64,000 nucleotides of DNA, taken from assembly GCA_028279365.1 (NCBI GenBank), contig JANQNX010000015.1:78641-142640 (forward strand), in the 5' to 3' direction. The notes beneath the pieces are model-generated. The model was not told where the DNA came from and did not search any database. It saw only the letters and a program-made list of their open reading frames with translations. The stretch is from Gammaproteobacteria bacterium. Its GTDB lineage: Bacteria; Pseudomonadota; Gammaproteobacteria; Eutrophobiales; Eutrophobiaceae. The position numbers and the translations under genes are program-made. Shown here piece by piece: positions 36,699 through 46,276 of this stretch. Every line of letters starts with the position of its first letter. The stretch's first letter is position 1.

Positions 36699-37465
36699 AG
36701 TATGCAGCAGTGCAGCTCAAACTCTACATTTGAATCAGTCTGGATTGGTCTGTCAGCCGAGTCATTACTTTGCATAAAGCGAACAGTGAATCGATGTTTC
36801 CCACCGCTGATCTCTGGATAGAAAGAGCTGACTTCGGGCAAGAGTACGCGTATTAGTTGGCATGAAAGATTGGGTTCAATTGGTCTTTGATAAAAACCCT
36901 CTTCTGCGGTTTCTGTGCTGGGATTCGTGCTGTTGCGAAGCATTTCCAATGCGAATTCCACCGCCTGTTTGATTGGTTCGATATCCTTAAACCAGTTCTG
37001 AATATCATGACGTTTTTTTTGTATCGGCAAGTTTAGCCAGTGATGAAATCTGGGTAAGTCAAAATTGCAGGTGCCACCGGGTATGCTGGTGCGCTGTTTA
37101 AAGCTATTGACTAATTCACTGGTCTTTAAACTATTGCCTGGTTGATAATCGCTTTCCCTCAGTTTTTTTAGTATTTGTATAATATTTTCATTGATAGCAA
37201 CGAGCCTGGATTGATCAACAGCGGGATTATCTTTTAAGGAAATTAGCATAGAGGAATGTTTTTCGAGCTCTTTAATGAGTTCTGCTTTCAAATCGGAGCG
37301 GGACAGCAGATCCACAATTTCTAACATGGATTCCAGCAAAAAACGAAAATCCCAGGAAGTCGATTGATCATAGCGAGACTCAATAATACTGAACAGGTGC
37401 TCTAACCGTAGAAAATTACGAACTCGTTCGTTTAATGGTTGTTCATAGATGATCTTTTTCTGCAC
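36695..37465 (-). CDS. zapD: FtsZ-bundling division protein ZapD
   Basis: ZapD (YacF) is a cytoplasmic dimer that bundles FtsZ filaments by binding the FtsZ C-terminal peptide. The 256 residues begin with the family signature IIYEQPLNERVRNFLRLEHL. A helical domain follows, and the beta domain contains LPRFHHWLNLP and RFMQSND near the C terminus. It lies 11 bp after coaE and overlaps yacG by 4 bp, so it is in the pil-coaE transcript. Confidence 0.95.
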   Translation of the reverse strand: MQKKIIYEQPLNERVRNFLRLEHLFSIIESRYDQSTSWDFRFLLESMLEIVDLLSRSDLKAELIKELEKHSSMLISLKDNPAVDQSRLVAINENIIQILKKLRESDYQPGNSLKTSELVNSFKQRTSIPGGTCNFDLPRFHHWLNLPIQKKRHDIQNWFKDIEPIKQAVEFALEMLRNSTNPSTETAEEGFYQRPIEPNLSCQLIRVLLPEVSSFYPEISGGKHRFTVRFMQSNDSADRPIQTDSNVEFELHCCIL

Positions 37466-37476
37466 AGTATTTTTCT

Positions 37477-38088
37477 TTATTCAGGGCTGGTAGCCATAGC
37501 GAGATAGCTATTATGGAGTTTCTTTATTTTATCATGCAGTAAATCGATACTGATAGAATTATCGATAACATCATCGGCAAATTTGTTTCGCTGTTCGCGG
37601 TTAATCTGGGTAGATATGATGTTTCTGGCCGCTTCGTCACTATGGCTATCTCTATTCATCAGCCTGTCTAGCTGGGTTTCATATGGAGTATCAACGACCA
37701 GTATGCGATCAAATTTATCCATGGTATTAGTTTCCACAAGTAGTGGTATGACGACAATACAATATGGGAAGTCTAACATCACCGAACGGCGATCAATTTC
37801 CTCAAAAACCAAAGGGTGAAGTATATTTTCCAACGCTTTTTTTTTCTCCTGGTTGTTAAAAATAATTTCGCTCAGTTTTTTCCTGTTTAGCATTCCATTA
37901 TTATCAATAATGTCAGTACCAAACAGATCGATAATCTCGTGATAAGCCGGTTTATTGGCTTGTGTGATTTCCCTGGTGATGATGTCGCAGTCTATTATCG
38001 GGACGCCCAGATTTGAAAAACAGTCGGATACTGTTGTTTTACCGCTGGCGATACCGCCAGTCATTGCAACCTTAAAAGGTACAGGCAT
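37477..38088 (-). CDS. coaE: Dephospho-CoA kinase CoaE
   Basis: CoaE phosphorylates dephospho-CoA, the last step of CoA synthesis. From the chosen ATG the protein is 203 residues. The P-loop is MTGGIASGKTTVSDCF (about residues 9-24). DCDIITREI, IIPLL-like VIPLLVET and RILVVDTPYETQLDRLMNRD follow. An upstream ATG (38136) would lie inside pilD and is not favoured. It starts 2 bp after the pilD stop, so it is coupled to the pil genes. Confidence 0.94.
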   Translation of the reverse strand: MPVPFKVAMTGGIASGKTTVSDCFSNLGVPIIDCDIITREITQANKPAYHEIIDLFGTDIIDNNGMLNRKKLSEIIFNNQEKKKALENILHPLVFEEIDRRSVMLDFPYCIVVIPLLVETNTMDKFDRILVVDTPYETQLDRLMNRDSHSDEAARNIISTQINREQRNKFADDVIDNSISIDLLHDKIKKLHNSYLAMATSPE

Positions 38089-38090
38089 GA

Positions 38091-38960
38091 TTATAAAAAG
38101 GCGTTCAAATACACTGACATTAGATAAGGTCCCCAAAGCATCGCTACCCAGCCAGCAATAGCAAGATAAGGCCCAAACGGAATAGGTATGGTTCTATCAT
38201 GAGATCGAAAGAAAATAAGTAACAGGCCGATGGTGGCGCCAACTAATGACGATAACACAATGATCAATGGCAATAACTGCCAGCCAAACCAGGCTCCAAA
38301 TACAGCCAGTAATTTAAAGTCGCCATGTCCCATACCTTCCTTGCCGGTGACCAGCTTGAAAACAATATAAACTGACCATAGCGAACCGTAACCAAAAATT
38401 GCACCTAGCACACTTGATTCGAGCGTCGTGAAAATTCCAAAATAGTTAATTGAGATACCAAGCCATAAAAATGGAAGCGTAATATCATCCGGGAGTAACT
38501 GTTGATCATAGTCAATTAATGATAATGCAATAAGCGCATAAGTCAGACTAAGTGCGAACAATGTTTGCAAACTTACGCCAAAATAATTAGCAACAATAAT
38601 AGCGAGCAGGCCTGTTGCCAATTCAATCAGGGGATAACGGATTGATATTTGCGCACCACAGTTACTGCATTTACCTTTCAGAAACAAATAGCTAATAATC
38701 GGGATGTTTTCGATGGCTGTTATTTGGTGTCCACAGGATTGACAGCGTGAACGGGGCAGAATCAAGTCGAATCGATTATGATCCTGTGGCTGTTCTATTT
38801 CTAACAATTCACAACACTGCTGTTTCCAGTCCCTGTGCATCATGACCGGAAGTCGATAGATGACGACATTTAAAAAGCTGCCGATTAACAGGCTGAAGAT
38901 AAATACGCTAGTAAGAAAAAAAAACGGATTTTGGGTGAAAAATGTAAGAAGTAAAGACAC
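38091..38960 (-). CDS. pilD: Prepilin peptidase / N-methyltransferase PilD
   Basis: PilD cleaves type IV prepilins after Gly and N-methylates the new N terminus. The 289-residue polytopic protein has an N-terminal SLLIGSFLNVVIYRLP and a cytoplasmic zinc loop with CQSCGH and CSNCGA (about residues 74-100). The aspartyl protease Asp residues are in IDYDQQLLPDDITLP and in GMGHGDFKLLAVFGAWFGW (GxGD type). It would process the pilin encoded at 63866. It lies downstream of pilC after a hairpin. Confidence 0.95.
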   Translation of the reverse strand: MSLLLTFFTQNPFFFLTSVFIFSLLIGSFLNVVIYRLPVMMHRDWKQQCCELLEIEQPQDHNRFDLILPRSRCQSCGHQITAIENIPIISYLFLKGKCSNCGAQISIRYPLIELATGLLAIIVANYFGVSLQTLFALSLTYALIALSLIDYDQQLLPDDITLPFLWLGISINYFGIFTTLESSVLGAIFGYGSLWSVYIVFKLVTGKEGMGHGDFKLLAVFGAWFGWQLLPLIIVLSSLVGATIGLLLIFFRSHDRTIPIPFGPYLAIAGWVAMLWGPYLMSVYLNAFL

Positions 38961-38993
38961 GTAATCGCGGTTTGCTATGCTTGATTAATTGGA

Positions 38994-39031
38994 TTTCATC
39001 CCGATGAAGATAAGCTCTCATCGGGATGAAA
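38994..39031 (-). promoter_or_regulatory. 14-bp perfect inverted repeat between pilC and pilD
   Basis: TTTCATCCCGATGA (38994-39007) and TCATCGGGATGAAA (39018-39031) form a perfect 14-bp stem with a 10-nt loop. Read along the minus-strand transcript, the T-run precedes the stem and no T-run follows, so it is not a standard terminator for pilC. It could be an RNA-processing or stability element that lowers pilD relative to pilBC, or a bidirectional pause site. Confidence 0.75.
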
Positions 39032-39038
39032 AATATTG

Positions 39039-40259
39039 CTAGACGACAGAACCCATCTTGAATATTGGTAGGTACATGCCGATGACGATACCACCAATCA
39101 CGACACCCAGAAATGCCATAATCATCGGTTCCAAAAGGCTAGTTAATGCTTCTACCGCATCATCCACTTCCTGCTCATACCAATCAGCGACTTTACCTAG
39201 CATAGTATCAATTGCGCCTGATTCTTCACCAATTGCAACCATTTGGACAACCATATTTGGAAAAAGACCGGAATCCCTCATTGAAGCTTGCAACTGAGTA
39301 CCTGTAGAAATTTCATCTTTCATCTTCATAGTTGCATCATAAAAAACGATATTACCTGTTGCTCCTGCGACAGAGTTCATCGCCTCAACTAGTGGTGTCC
39401 CTGCCGCAAACATGGTTTCCAGCGTTCTGGCAAATCGTGCGATAGCAGATTTTTCCATTATCATGCCTATCACAGGTACCTTCAGTATGGCTCTGTCCAG
39501 AAATTGTTGCACAGTCGTCGAACGTTTTTTGAGCTCCAATGCGCCGTACACAGTTCCACCCATTACTGCAAATATAAAGAACCAGTTGGCAACGAAGAAA
39601 TCTGAACAATCGATCAGAAATTGGGTTAACGCTGGGAGGTCTGCCCCGAATGAGCTGAATAACTCGGTGAATTGAGGAATAACAAAAATCATTAAAATAG
39701 ACACGACAATCACAGCGGCGACAATCACGGCGGCAGGGTAGAAAAGCGCTGATTTTATTTTCGATTTTAGTGCTTCAGTTTTTTCCATGTAAGTCGCAAG
39801 TTTATGGAGTATCGCTTCTAAAATACCGGCGTGCTCGCCAGCTTCAACTAAATTGCAATAAAGATCATTGAACTGTAAAGGGCGTTTTCTTAATGCGTCA
39901 GTTAAATTATTCCCTGCCTCCACATCTGCTTTAACACTTAATATTAATTCCTGCATGCCAGCATTTTCATGTCCGCGACCGACAATCTCGAAGGCTTGAA
40001 CCAGTGGTACGCCGGAAGACATCATCGTTGCTAACTGGCGACTGAATACTGTGATGTCTTTCGGTGTAATTTTAGTTTTTCCGCCACCACCAAATAATGG
40101 TTTTGGTTTTTTCCTGACTTTTAACGGGTTGACGCCTTGTCTTCTGAGTACTGCCTTTACCAGAGCTTCACTTTGACCGCTCATTTCACCTTTAACACGT
40201 TTGCCGGATTTATCTGTACCTTCCCAGGTAAACATGTCAGATTTTTGTGCTTCAGCCAT
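39039..40259 (-). CDS. pilC: Type IV pilus inner-membrane platform protein PilC
   Basis: PilC is the inner-membrane platform on which PilB acts to assemble pili. The 406-residue GspF-family protein has a cytoplasmic start (MFTWEGTDKSGKRVKGEM) and two T2SF domains with three TM segments. FSRQLATMMSSGVPLVQAFEIV (quoted in part from residue 72) and ARFARTLETMFAAGTPLVEA are the duplicated family signatures. MVVQMVAIGEESGAIDTML and a C-terminal TM complete it. It lies 5 bp after pilB. Confidence 0.96.
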   Translation of the reverse strand: MAEAQKSDMFTWEGTDKSGKRVKGEMSGQSEALVKAVLRRQGVNPLKVRKKPKPLFGGGGKTKITPKDITVFSRQLATMMSSGVPLVQAFEIVGRGHENAGMQELILSVKADVEAGNNLTDALRKRPLQFNDLYCNLVEAGEHAGILEAILHKLATYMEKTEALKSKIKSALFYPAAVIVAAVIVVSILMIFVIPQFTELFSSFGADLPALTQFLIDCSDFFVANWFFIFAVMGGTVYGALELKKRSTTVQQFLDRAILKVPVIGMIMEKSAIARFARTLETMFAAGTPLVEAMNSVAGATGNIVFYDATMKMKDEISTGTQLQASMRDSGLFPNMVVQMVAIGEESGAIDTMLGKVADWYEQEVDDAVEALTSLLEPMIMAFLGVVIGGIVIGMYLPIFKMGSVV

Positions 40260-40264
40260 AATCT

Positions 40265-41980
40265 CTACTCTACTGTTACTCGGTTCACTTCAGTTAAACT
40301 GGTTATACCGTCGGCAACTTTTGCAATGCCACTATGACGAATATCCCAAATACCCTCTGATTTTGCCTGATCGGCCAGTTGTACCGCATTAGCACCCTCG
40401 ATAATCAGGCGTTTCATCGCATCAGAAATATTCATCACTTGGTAGATACCAGCTCGACCTTTGTATCCCGGATTGTCTTCTGTTTCTTCGCCAGGTTCGA
40501 ATAACGTGACACCTGACTCAATCATTTCATCAGTAAAACCTTCGTCTTTCATCGCTTCAACCGGCATTTCAACGGGTACCCTATTATTTGGATTTAACCG
40601 ACGACAAAGTCGTTGTGCCGTGATCAGGTTAATACTGGTTGCAACAGCAAAGGCCTGAATTCCCATATCCTGCAAACGAGTTAGTGTTTGTGGACCATCA
40701 TTGGTGTGTAAAGTAGACATGACCATGTGCCCGGTTTGAGCAGCCTTAACGGCAATAGAAGCCGTACCCAGATCACGTATCTCACCAACGAGGATGATGT
40801 CTGGATCCTGTCTTAAGAAAGCCTTTAAGGCCTTCTCAAAAGTCATGCCGGTGCGTTCATCGACTTGCACCTGATTGACACCGGCTAGGTTAATTTCCAC
40901 CGGGTCTTCAGCTGTTGAGATATTAATATCTACCTGATTAAGAATGTTAATTCCCGTATAAAGTGATACGGTTTTACCGCTACCGGTTGGCCCGGTAACC
41001 AGAAACATACCGTAAGGTTTATGCAGGTTTTCCAGAAACATTTCTTTTTGATGATCTTCATAACCCAATTGGTCGATTTGTAGTGCTGCTGCATCCGAAT
41101 TCAGAATACGCATACATGTCTTCTCACCAAACAAGGTGGGGCAGGTGTTGACACGGAAATCGATGGATTTGCTCTTAGACAATTTTAACTTGATTCGTCC
41201 ATCCTGAGGCACCCGTCTTTCTGAGACATCCAATCGCGACATGACCTTGATACGTGCGGCAATCTTGGACGATAAACTCATCGGCGGTTTGGCGACTTCC
41301 TGCAATACACCGTCAATGCGGAAACGGACCCGATAGACTTTTTCATAAGGCTCGAAGTGTAAATCCGAGGCGCCTTTTTTAATTGCGTCCAGCAGTACTT
41401 TGTTAACAAACCTGACCACCGGAGCATCGTCGACATCGGAGTCATCTTCATCCTGTGGACCATCTTCAGCGACTTCCAGATCGTCCAGATCTTCAAAGTC
41501 TTCATCATCCATGTCACCGAGACCACCATCAGCGGCCTCAAGTGCCTTTTCAATATTTTTTACCAGCTTGTCTTCTTCAACAATAATGGCGTCAGTATTA
41601 AGACTGGTCGCGAATTTTATTTCGTCCAGTGCCTGCATGTTGGTTGGGTCAGAAACAGCAACGGCAAGACGTTTACCACGTTTGAAGATAGGCAGGGCAT
41701 GGTGTTTTTTGATTAAATCTTCCTTGACCAGCTTGATGATATCCGGGTCTATGTCGAGCATATCGATATCGACTAATGGTGCGCCGAATTCAGTTGCGCC
41801 TGCTAATGCAATATCCTTACTCGCGACCAGCTTTTCGTTGACGATATGGCTGACAAAAGGGATTTTCTTTTTTAATGATTCTTCAAGTGCTTTTTGCGCC
41901 TTCTCTTCTTCAAGAAGACCGTCTATCACCAGTTTACGCGCAAGACCACTGAGATTTATTTTTTTTGTGGATACGGCCAT
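40265..41980 (-). CDS. pilB: Type IV pilus assembly ATPase PilB (tetracysteine motif absent)
   Basis: PilB is the hexameric ATPase that powers pilus extension. The 571-residue protein has an N-terminal GspE-N domain (about 1-150), a strongly acidic linker (about 152-186), and the ATPase domain. Walker A is GPTGSGKT (330-337), the Asp box is DPVEI, Walker B is DPDIILVGEIRD, and the His box is STLHTND. The usual CxxC...CxxC zinc motif is missing: after AQRLCRR (Cys 459) come LNPNNR and later EETEDNPGYKGR where cysteines are expected. Only Cys 280, 289 and 459 are present. ATPase residues look intact. Confidence 0.95.
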   Translation of the reverse strand: MAVSTKKINLSGLARKLVIDGLLEEEKAQKALEESLKKKIPFVSHIVNEKLVASKDIALAGATEFGAPLVDIDMLDIDPDIIKLVKEDLIKKHHALPIFKRGKRLAVAVSDPTNMQALDEIKFATSLNTDAIIVEEDKLVKNIEKALEAADGGLGDMDDEDFEDLDDLEVAEDGPQDEDDSDVDDAPVVRFVNKVLLDAIKKGASDLHFEPYEKVYRVRFRIDGVLQEVAKPPMSLSSKIAARIKVMSRLDVSERRVPQDGRIKLKLSKSKSIDFRVNTCPTLFGEKTCMRILNSDAAALQIDQLGYEDHQKEMFLENLHKPYGMFLVTGPTGSGKTVSLYTGINILNQVDINISTAEDPVEINLAGVNQVQVDERTGMTFEKALKAFLRQDPDIILVGEIRDLGTASIAVKAAQTGHMVMSTLHTNDGPQTLTRLQDMGIQAFAVATSINLITAQRLCRRLNPNNRVPVEMPVEAMKDEGFTDEMIESGVTLFEPGEETEDNPGYKGRAGIYQVMNISDAMKRLIIEGANAVQLADQAKSEGIWDIRHSGIAKVADGITSLTEVNRVTVE

Positions 41981-42119
41981 ATTAGGCGTGTTAACCCTTA
42001 TTTATCAAGATTGACGCCTAAATATTAGATTATATGGGATAAATAACCAACCGTTTTAGCCCTTATATCGGGATTATTTGGCTAATTGCACTGCAACATT
42101 TACAGATAGCGGATATCCG

Positions 42120-44711
42120 TCAGGCGGCATCCGCTTTTTCTGCAATAAAGCTCAACTTATCGTTGATAATATCCACCCGAATAACACAGTTGGGCAGAAA
42201 TTCGCCAGCGAGTATCTTCTCCGCGATTGGTGTCTCAATTTCATCCTGGATCGCCCGTTTTAACGGTCGTGCGCCGTAGACCGGATCAAATCCTGCCGAT
42301 CCCAGATAGTTAATTGCACTGTCGCTAATGGTAAGCGCTAGCTCTTGTTCTGCAAGCCGGTGACGTAATCTGTCCAGTTGGATAGTGGCAATCGCGTTAA
42401 TTTGGTCTTTGATTAACGCATGGAATACGACAACTTCGTCGATTCGATTCAGAAATTCAGGACGAAAATGCTGACTCACCTCATGCATGACGACCTCTTT
42501 CATGGTCGCGTACTCCGAGTCTGCTGTCATTTCCTGGATCAGGTTAGATCCCAGGTTTGAGGTCATGACGATAACAGTATTTCTGAAATCGACCGTTCTG
42601 CCATGTCCATCGGTTAATCTGCCGTCATCCAATACCTGTAGCAAGATATTAAATACATCGTTATGGGCTTTTTCAATTTCATCGAGCAAAATTAAACTAT
42701 AAGGGCGTCGTCTGACGGCTTCAGTCAAATAGCCACCCTGTTCGTAGCCAACATAGCCTGGCGGTGCCCCAATAAGACGTGCCACTGAATGCTTTTCCAT
42801 GAATTCCGACATATCAATTCGGATCATCGCGTCTTCACTATCAAACAAAAACTCCGTTAAGCTTTTACAAAGCTCGGTTTTACCGACACCAGTCGGTCCC
42901 AATAGTAAAAAACTACCATTCGGTTTTTGTGGATCGGATAGGCCAGCCCGCGAACGGCGTATGGCATTTGATACGGCAGTGATCGCCTGTTCCTGACCAA
43001 CGACGCGCTTATGCAACTGCGCCTCCATCGACAGTAATTTTTCTTTTTCGCCCTCTAACATTTTGTTGACAGGAATACCGGTCCAGTTTGCCACGACTTC
43101 GGCAATTTCATTTTCGGTCACTTTATTTCTCAGTAATTTCATGTCCTGCATCTCTGCCTGACCAGCCATGTCCAGTTGTTTTTCCAGCTCAGGAATGGTG
43201 CCATATTGCAATTCTGACATTTGATTGAGATCGCCAGCACGTTTGGCCGCTTCAAACTCTATCCTGGCCTGTTCCAGTTTTTCTTTTATTGTATGTGAGC
43301 CTTGCAATGCGGCTTTTTCAGAGACCCAAATCTCTTCGAGATCGGTATACTCACGCTCGACTTCTTTAATGTCAGCTTCTAGTGATTCGAGTCGTTTTTT
43401 AGACGCATCATCGGTTTCTTTTTTCAACGCTTCACGTTCGATCTTCATCTGAATCAAGCGGCGTTCCAGCCGATCCATTGATTCGGGTTTTGAATTAATT
43501 TCTATACTGATGCGACTGGCTGACTCATCAATCAAATCAATTGCCTTATCCGGTAATTGTCGATCAGTGATATAGCGGTGCGATAATGTTGCTGCAGCGA
43601 CAATAGCGGGGTCGGTAATCTGAACGTTATGATGCACTTCATAACGTTCTTTTAAACCACGAAGTATAGCGATAGTGTTGTCTACATCGGGTTCGTTAAC
43701 CAGCACTTTCTGAAAACGGCGTTCCAATGCTGCATCTTTCTCTATATTCTCGCGGTATTCATCCAATGTAGTGGCACCGATACAATGCAGCTCACCTCTT
43801 GCCAAGGCAGGTTTAAGCATGTTACCGGCATCCATCGCACCTTCGGCCTTACCTGCACCCACCATGGTATGGACTTCATCGATAAAAAGAATGATCTGTC
43901 CTTCCTGTTTTGCCAAATCATTTAATACGGCTTTTAGTCTCTCCTCGAATTCTCCACGGAATTTAGCGCCGGCAATCAATGAACCCATATCCAAAGATAG
44001 CAATCGTTTACTTTTTAATGCATCTGGGACTTCAGCGTTAACAATACGTTGCGCGAGACCTTCAACGATAGCCGTTTTACCGACGCCCGGTTCACCAATT
44101 AATACCGGGTTATTTTTAGTTCGTCGTTGCAGTACCTGGATCGTTCTTCTTATTTCTTCGTCTCGACCTATTACCGGATCAAGTTTACCGCTTTCAGCTC
44201 TGGCGGTTAAATCAATCGTGTATTTTTGCAGCGCTTGTCGATTTTCTTCAGCATTGGAATCGTTCACAGATTCACCACCACGCACGGCATCAATTGCCGC
44301 ATTAATCCTGCTTTTATCTGCGCCACATTGCTTGAATAACTGGCCAAGTTTGCCTTTATCTTCCAATACAGCAAGTGCAAATAATTCGCTGGAAATGTAT
44401 TCATCATTTCTTTGCTGAGCCGCCTTATCCATCAGGTTTAGTAATCGTTCAAGATCGCGACTAATATGCACATCGCCTGCGGCACCACTCACTTTTGGTA
44501 GAGAACTTAGTAGCTGGTCTATACCCATTTTCAATTGAGTAATATCGATACTTGCATTGGCTAGCAGATGTTGAAGTGTTCCGCCGTCTTGTTCCAATAA
44601 TGATTTGGCTAAATGAACAGGCTCAAGATATTGGTGATCCTGACCTAGCGCTAGGCTTTGTGCATCGGCTAGTGCCAGCTGTAATTTTGTTGTGAGTTTA
44701 TCCGGTCTCAT
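42120..44711 (-). CDS. clpB: Disaggregase ATPase ClpB
   Basis: ClpB is the hexameric Hsp100 disaggregase that works with DnaK. The 863-residue protein has the N domain (about 1-145) and AAA1 with [10 protein letters not shown] and [13 protein letters not shown]. The middle coiled-coil domain follows (about 400-525), then AAA2 with [14 protein letters not shown] and [16 protein letters not shown]. The length and all motifs match E. coli ClpB (857). A heat-shock promoter lies directly upstream. In E. coli clpB follows pgeF; here a dehydrogenase gene intervenes. Confidence 0.97.
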   Translation of the reverse strand: MRPDKLTTKLQLALADAQSLALGQDHQYLEPVHLAKSLLEQDGGTLQHLLANASIDITQLKMGIDQLLSSLPKVSGAAGDVHISRDLERLLNLMDKAAQQRNDEYISSELFALAVLEDKGKLGQLFKQCGADKSRINAAIDAVRGGESVNDSNAEENRQALQKYTIDLTARAESGKLDPVIGRDEEIRRTIQVLQRRTKNNPVLIGEPGVGKTAIVEGLAQRIVNAEVPDALKSKRLLSLDMGSLIAGAKFRGEFEERLKAVLNDLAKQEGQIILFIDEVHTMVGAGKAEGAMDAGNMLKPALARGELHCIGATTLDEYRENIEKDAALERRFQKVLVNEPDVDNTIAILRGLKERYEVHHNVQITDPAIVAAATLSHRYITDRQLPDKAIDLIDESASRISIEINSKPESMDRLERRLIQMKIEREALKKETDDASKKRLESLEADIKEVEREYTDLEEIWVSEKAALQGSHTIKEKLEQARIEFEAAKRAGDLNQMSELQYGTIPELEKQLDMAGQAEMQDMKLLRNKVTENEIAEVVANWTGIPVNKMLEGEKEKLLSMEAQLHKRVVGQEQAITAVSNAIRRSRAGLSDPQKPNGSFLLLGPTGVGKTELCKSLTEFLFDSEDAMIRIDMSEFMEKHSVARLIGAPPGYVGYEQGGYLTEAVRRRPYSLILLDEIEKAHNDVFNILLQVLDDGRLTDGHGRTVDFRNTVIVMTSNLGSNLIQEMTADSEYATMKEVVMHEVSQHFRPEFLNRIDEVVVFHALIKDQINAIATIQLDRLRHRLAEQELALTISDSAINYLGSAGFDPVYGARPLKRAIQDEIETPIAEKILAGEFLPNCVIRVDIINDKLSFIAEKADAA

Positions 44712-44743
44712 TTACTTGCTCATGTGTGATTCTATTAAGCAAT

Positions 44744-44771
44744 AAATGGGGTTAGTAATGACGGTTTCAAG
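44744..44771 (-). promoter_or_regulatory. Sigma-32 heat-shock promoter of clpB
   Basis: On the minus strand, CTTGAAA (44771-44765) and CCCCATTT (44751-44744) are separated by 13 bp. This matches the RpoH consensus CTTGAAA / CCCCATNT essentially perfectly. Transcription should start near 44737, about 26 nt before the clpB ATG at 44711. Confidence 0.92.
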
Positions 44772-44808
44772 CCCACTTATGCGCAGGACTTATGACAAGC
44801 AGTATGGG

Positions 44809-46230
44809 TTAATAAACACCGATATCAATATAGGATCGAACAATCTTATTAATTGCTACCACATAGCTTGCTGTGCGATAGTCGGTTACCTTGTCATTGT
44901 TATCCATGACTTCCTTTAACTGTTGGTAGCTGTTGCGCATGGTGTCGTCCAGTCCGGAGCGAACCAAATCCAGCTCGTCGGCACCATAAACCAGCTCATC
45001 CTGCATCCAGTTTTCCGGTGTTTTTCCGGTCATCGTTTCCAGCGCTTGTAACAATCTCGCACCACGTAATTCATCATGTCTTCGTTCCATACGACCAAAG
45101 CGAATATGCGATAGATTTCTGACCCACTCAAAATAGGAAACGGTGACGCCGCCAGCATTAACAAATGCATCGGGTAAAATGGTGACGCCGCGATTTCGTA
45201 AAATATCGTCTGCCTCAAACGTGACGGGTCCGTTGGCGGCTTCTACGATCAATTTGGTATTAATGTTGTCCGCATTTTTTCCGGTTATCTGTGCTTCCAT
45301 TGCCGCAGGAATTAAGATATCGCATTCGATTTCAAGGCCCGCTGCCGCATTTTCACTGAATGTTGCTTCGGGAAACCCCTTGATGGTTTTGTGTTCGTTA
45401 ATATGTTGCCGAACATTTTCTACGTTAATCCCTTCCTCGTTAACGAGGATGCCATCCCGTTCGAGAATGGCAATGATCAAACAATCATCTTCCTCGTCCA
45501 GAAGTTTGGCAGCGTGATAACCGACATTACCCAGGCCTTGTACCACGATCCTTTTTCCGCCAAGTCCGGGTTTTAGTCCGGCATTAATGACATCGTCAGG
45601 GTTTCTAAAGAATTCACGGATGACATAAACCACACCTCTACCCGTGGCTTCTGTTCGGCCTCTGATACCACCATGTGCGACCGGTTTACCAGTCACACAG
45701 CCTAATGTATTGATATCTTCCGGATGTAAATGTTTATAAGTATCGGCTATCCATGCCATCTCTCTCTCGCCGGTGCCCATATCCGGAGCAGGCACATTGG
45801 TAGCCGGACTTAAAAAACCTTTACGTACTAATTCCCTGGCAAATCGTCGGGTAATTCGTTGCATGTCATCACGGGTATACTTTCGAGGATCAATTAATAA
45901 CCCACCTTTGGAACCACCGAAAGGCACGTCGACGATTGCACATTTATAGGTCATCAGTGCTGCCAGCGCTTCGACTTCGTCTTCATCAACATAAGGCGCA
46001 AAGCGGATACCCCCTTTCGAAGGTAATCGATGATCGCTATGCACAGCACGCCAGCCAGTAAATACCTCTATTTTTCCGTTGATTTCTACCGGAAAGCTGA
46101 CTTTTATGGTCGCATTACATGCCTTTAGTGCACTTGCAATCCCAGTATCAATTTCGAGAACGTTAATCGCCCGGTCGACCATGTAGTTAACGCTTTCACT
46201 GAAACTTAATGTTTTATTATTATTTTCCAC
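44809..46230 (-). CDS. Glutamate dehydrogenase (Glu/Leu/Phe/Val dehydrogenase family)
   Basis: A probable glutamate dehydrogenase interconverting glutamate and 2-oxoglutarate plus ammonia. The 473-residue protein has the substrate-site GGIRFAPYVDEDEVEALAAL and the catalytic Lys in MTYKCAIVDVPFGGSKGG (quoted parts near residues 73-117). PAPDMGTGEREMAWIADTY and the dinucleotide loop VVQGLGNVGYHAA follow. An acidic residue ends the second strand (AILERDG), which fits NAD rather than NADP use; this is an inference. It sits between clpB and pgeF, an insertion compared with E. coli. Confidence 0.9.
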   Translation of the reverse strand: MENNNKTLSFSESVNYMVDRAINVLEIDTGIASALKACNATIKVSFPVEINGKIEVFTGWRAVHSDHRLPSKGGIRFAPYVDEDEVEALAALMTYKCAIVDVPFGGSKGGLLIDPRKYTRDDMQRITRRFARELVRKGFLSPATNVPAPDMGTGEREMAWIADTYKHLHPEDINTLGCVTGKPVAHGGIRGRTEATGRGVVYVIREFFRNPDDVINAGLKPGLGGKRIVVQGLGNVGYHAAKLLDEEDDCLIIAILERDGILVNEEGINVENVRQHINEHKTIKGFPEATFSENAAAGLEIECDILIPAAMEAQITGKNADNINTKLIVEAANGPVTFEADDILRNRGVTILPDAFVNAGGVTVSYFEWVRNLSHIRFGRMERRHDELRGARLLQALETMTGKTPENWMQDELVYGADELDLVRSGLDDTMRNSYQQLKEVMDNNDKVTDYRTASYVVAINKIVRSYIDIGVY

Positions 46231-46276
46231 TGCCCGGCTCCTTGATAGTTAGTTAAAGCTTAGTTCATTTTTTTTC

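Noticed and set aside
41400..42014. 204-codon plus-strand open frame antisense to pilB
   Set aside because: It is a Ser-rich shadow created by the acidic linker codons of PilB, with no family features.
43771..44418. 215-codon plus-strand open frame antisense to clpB
   Set aside because: It is a Ser/Pro-rich shadow of the well-conserved clpB coding strand.
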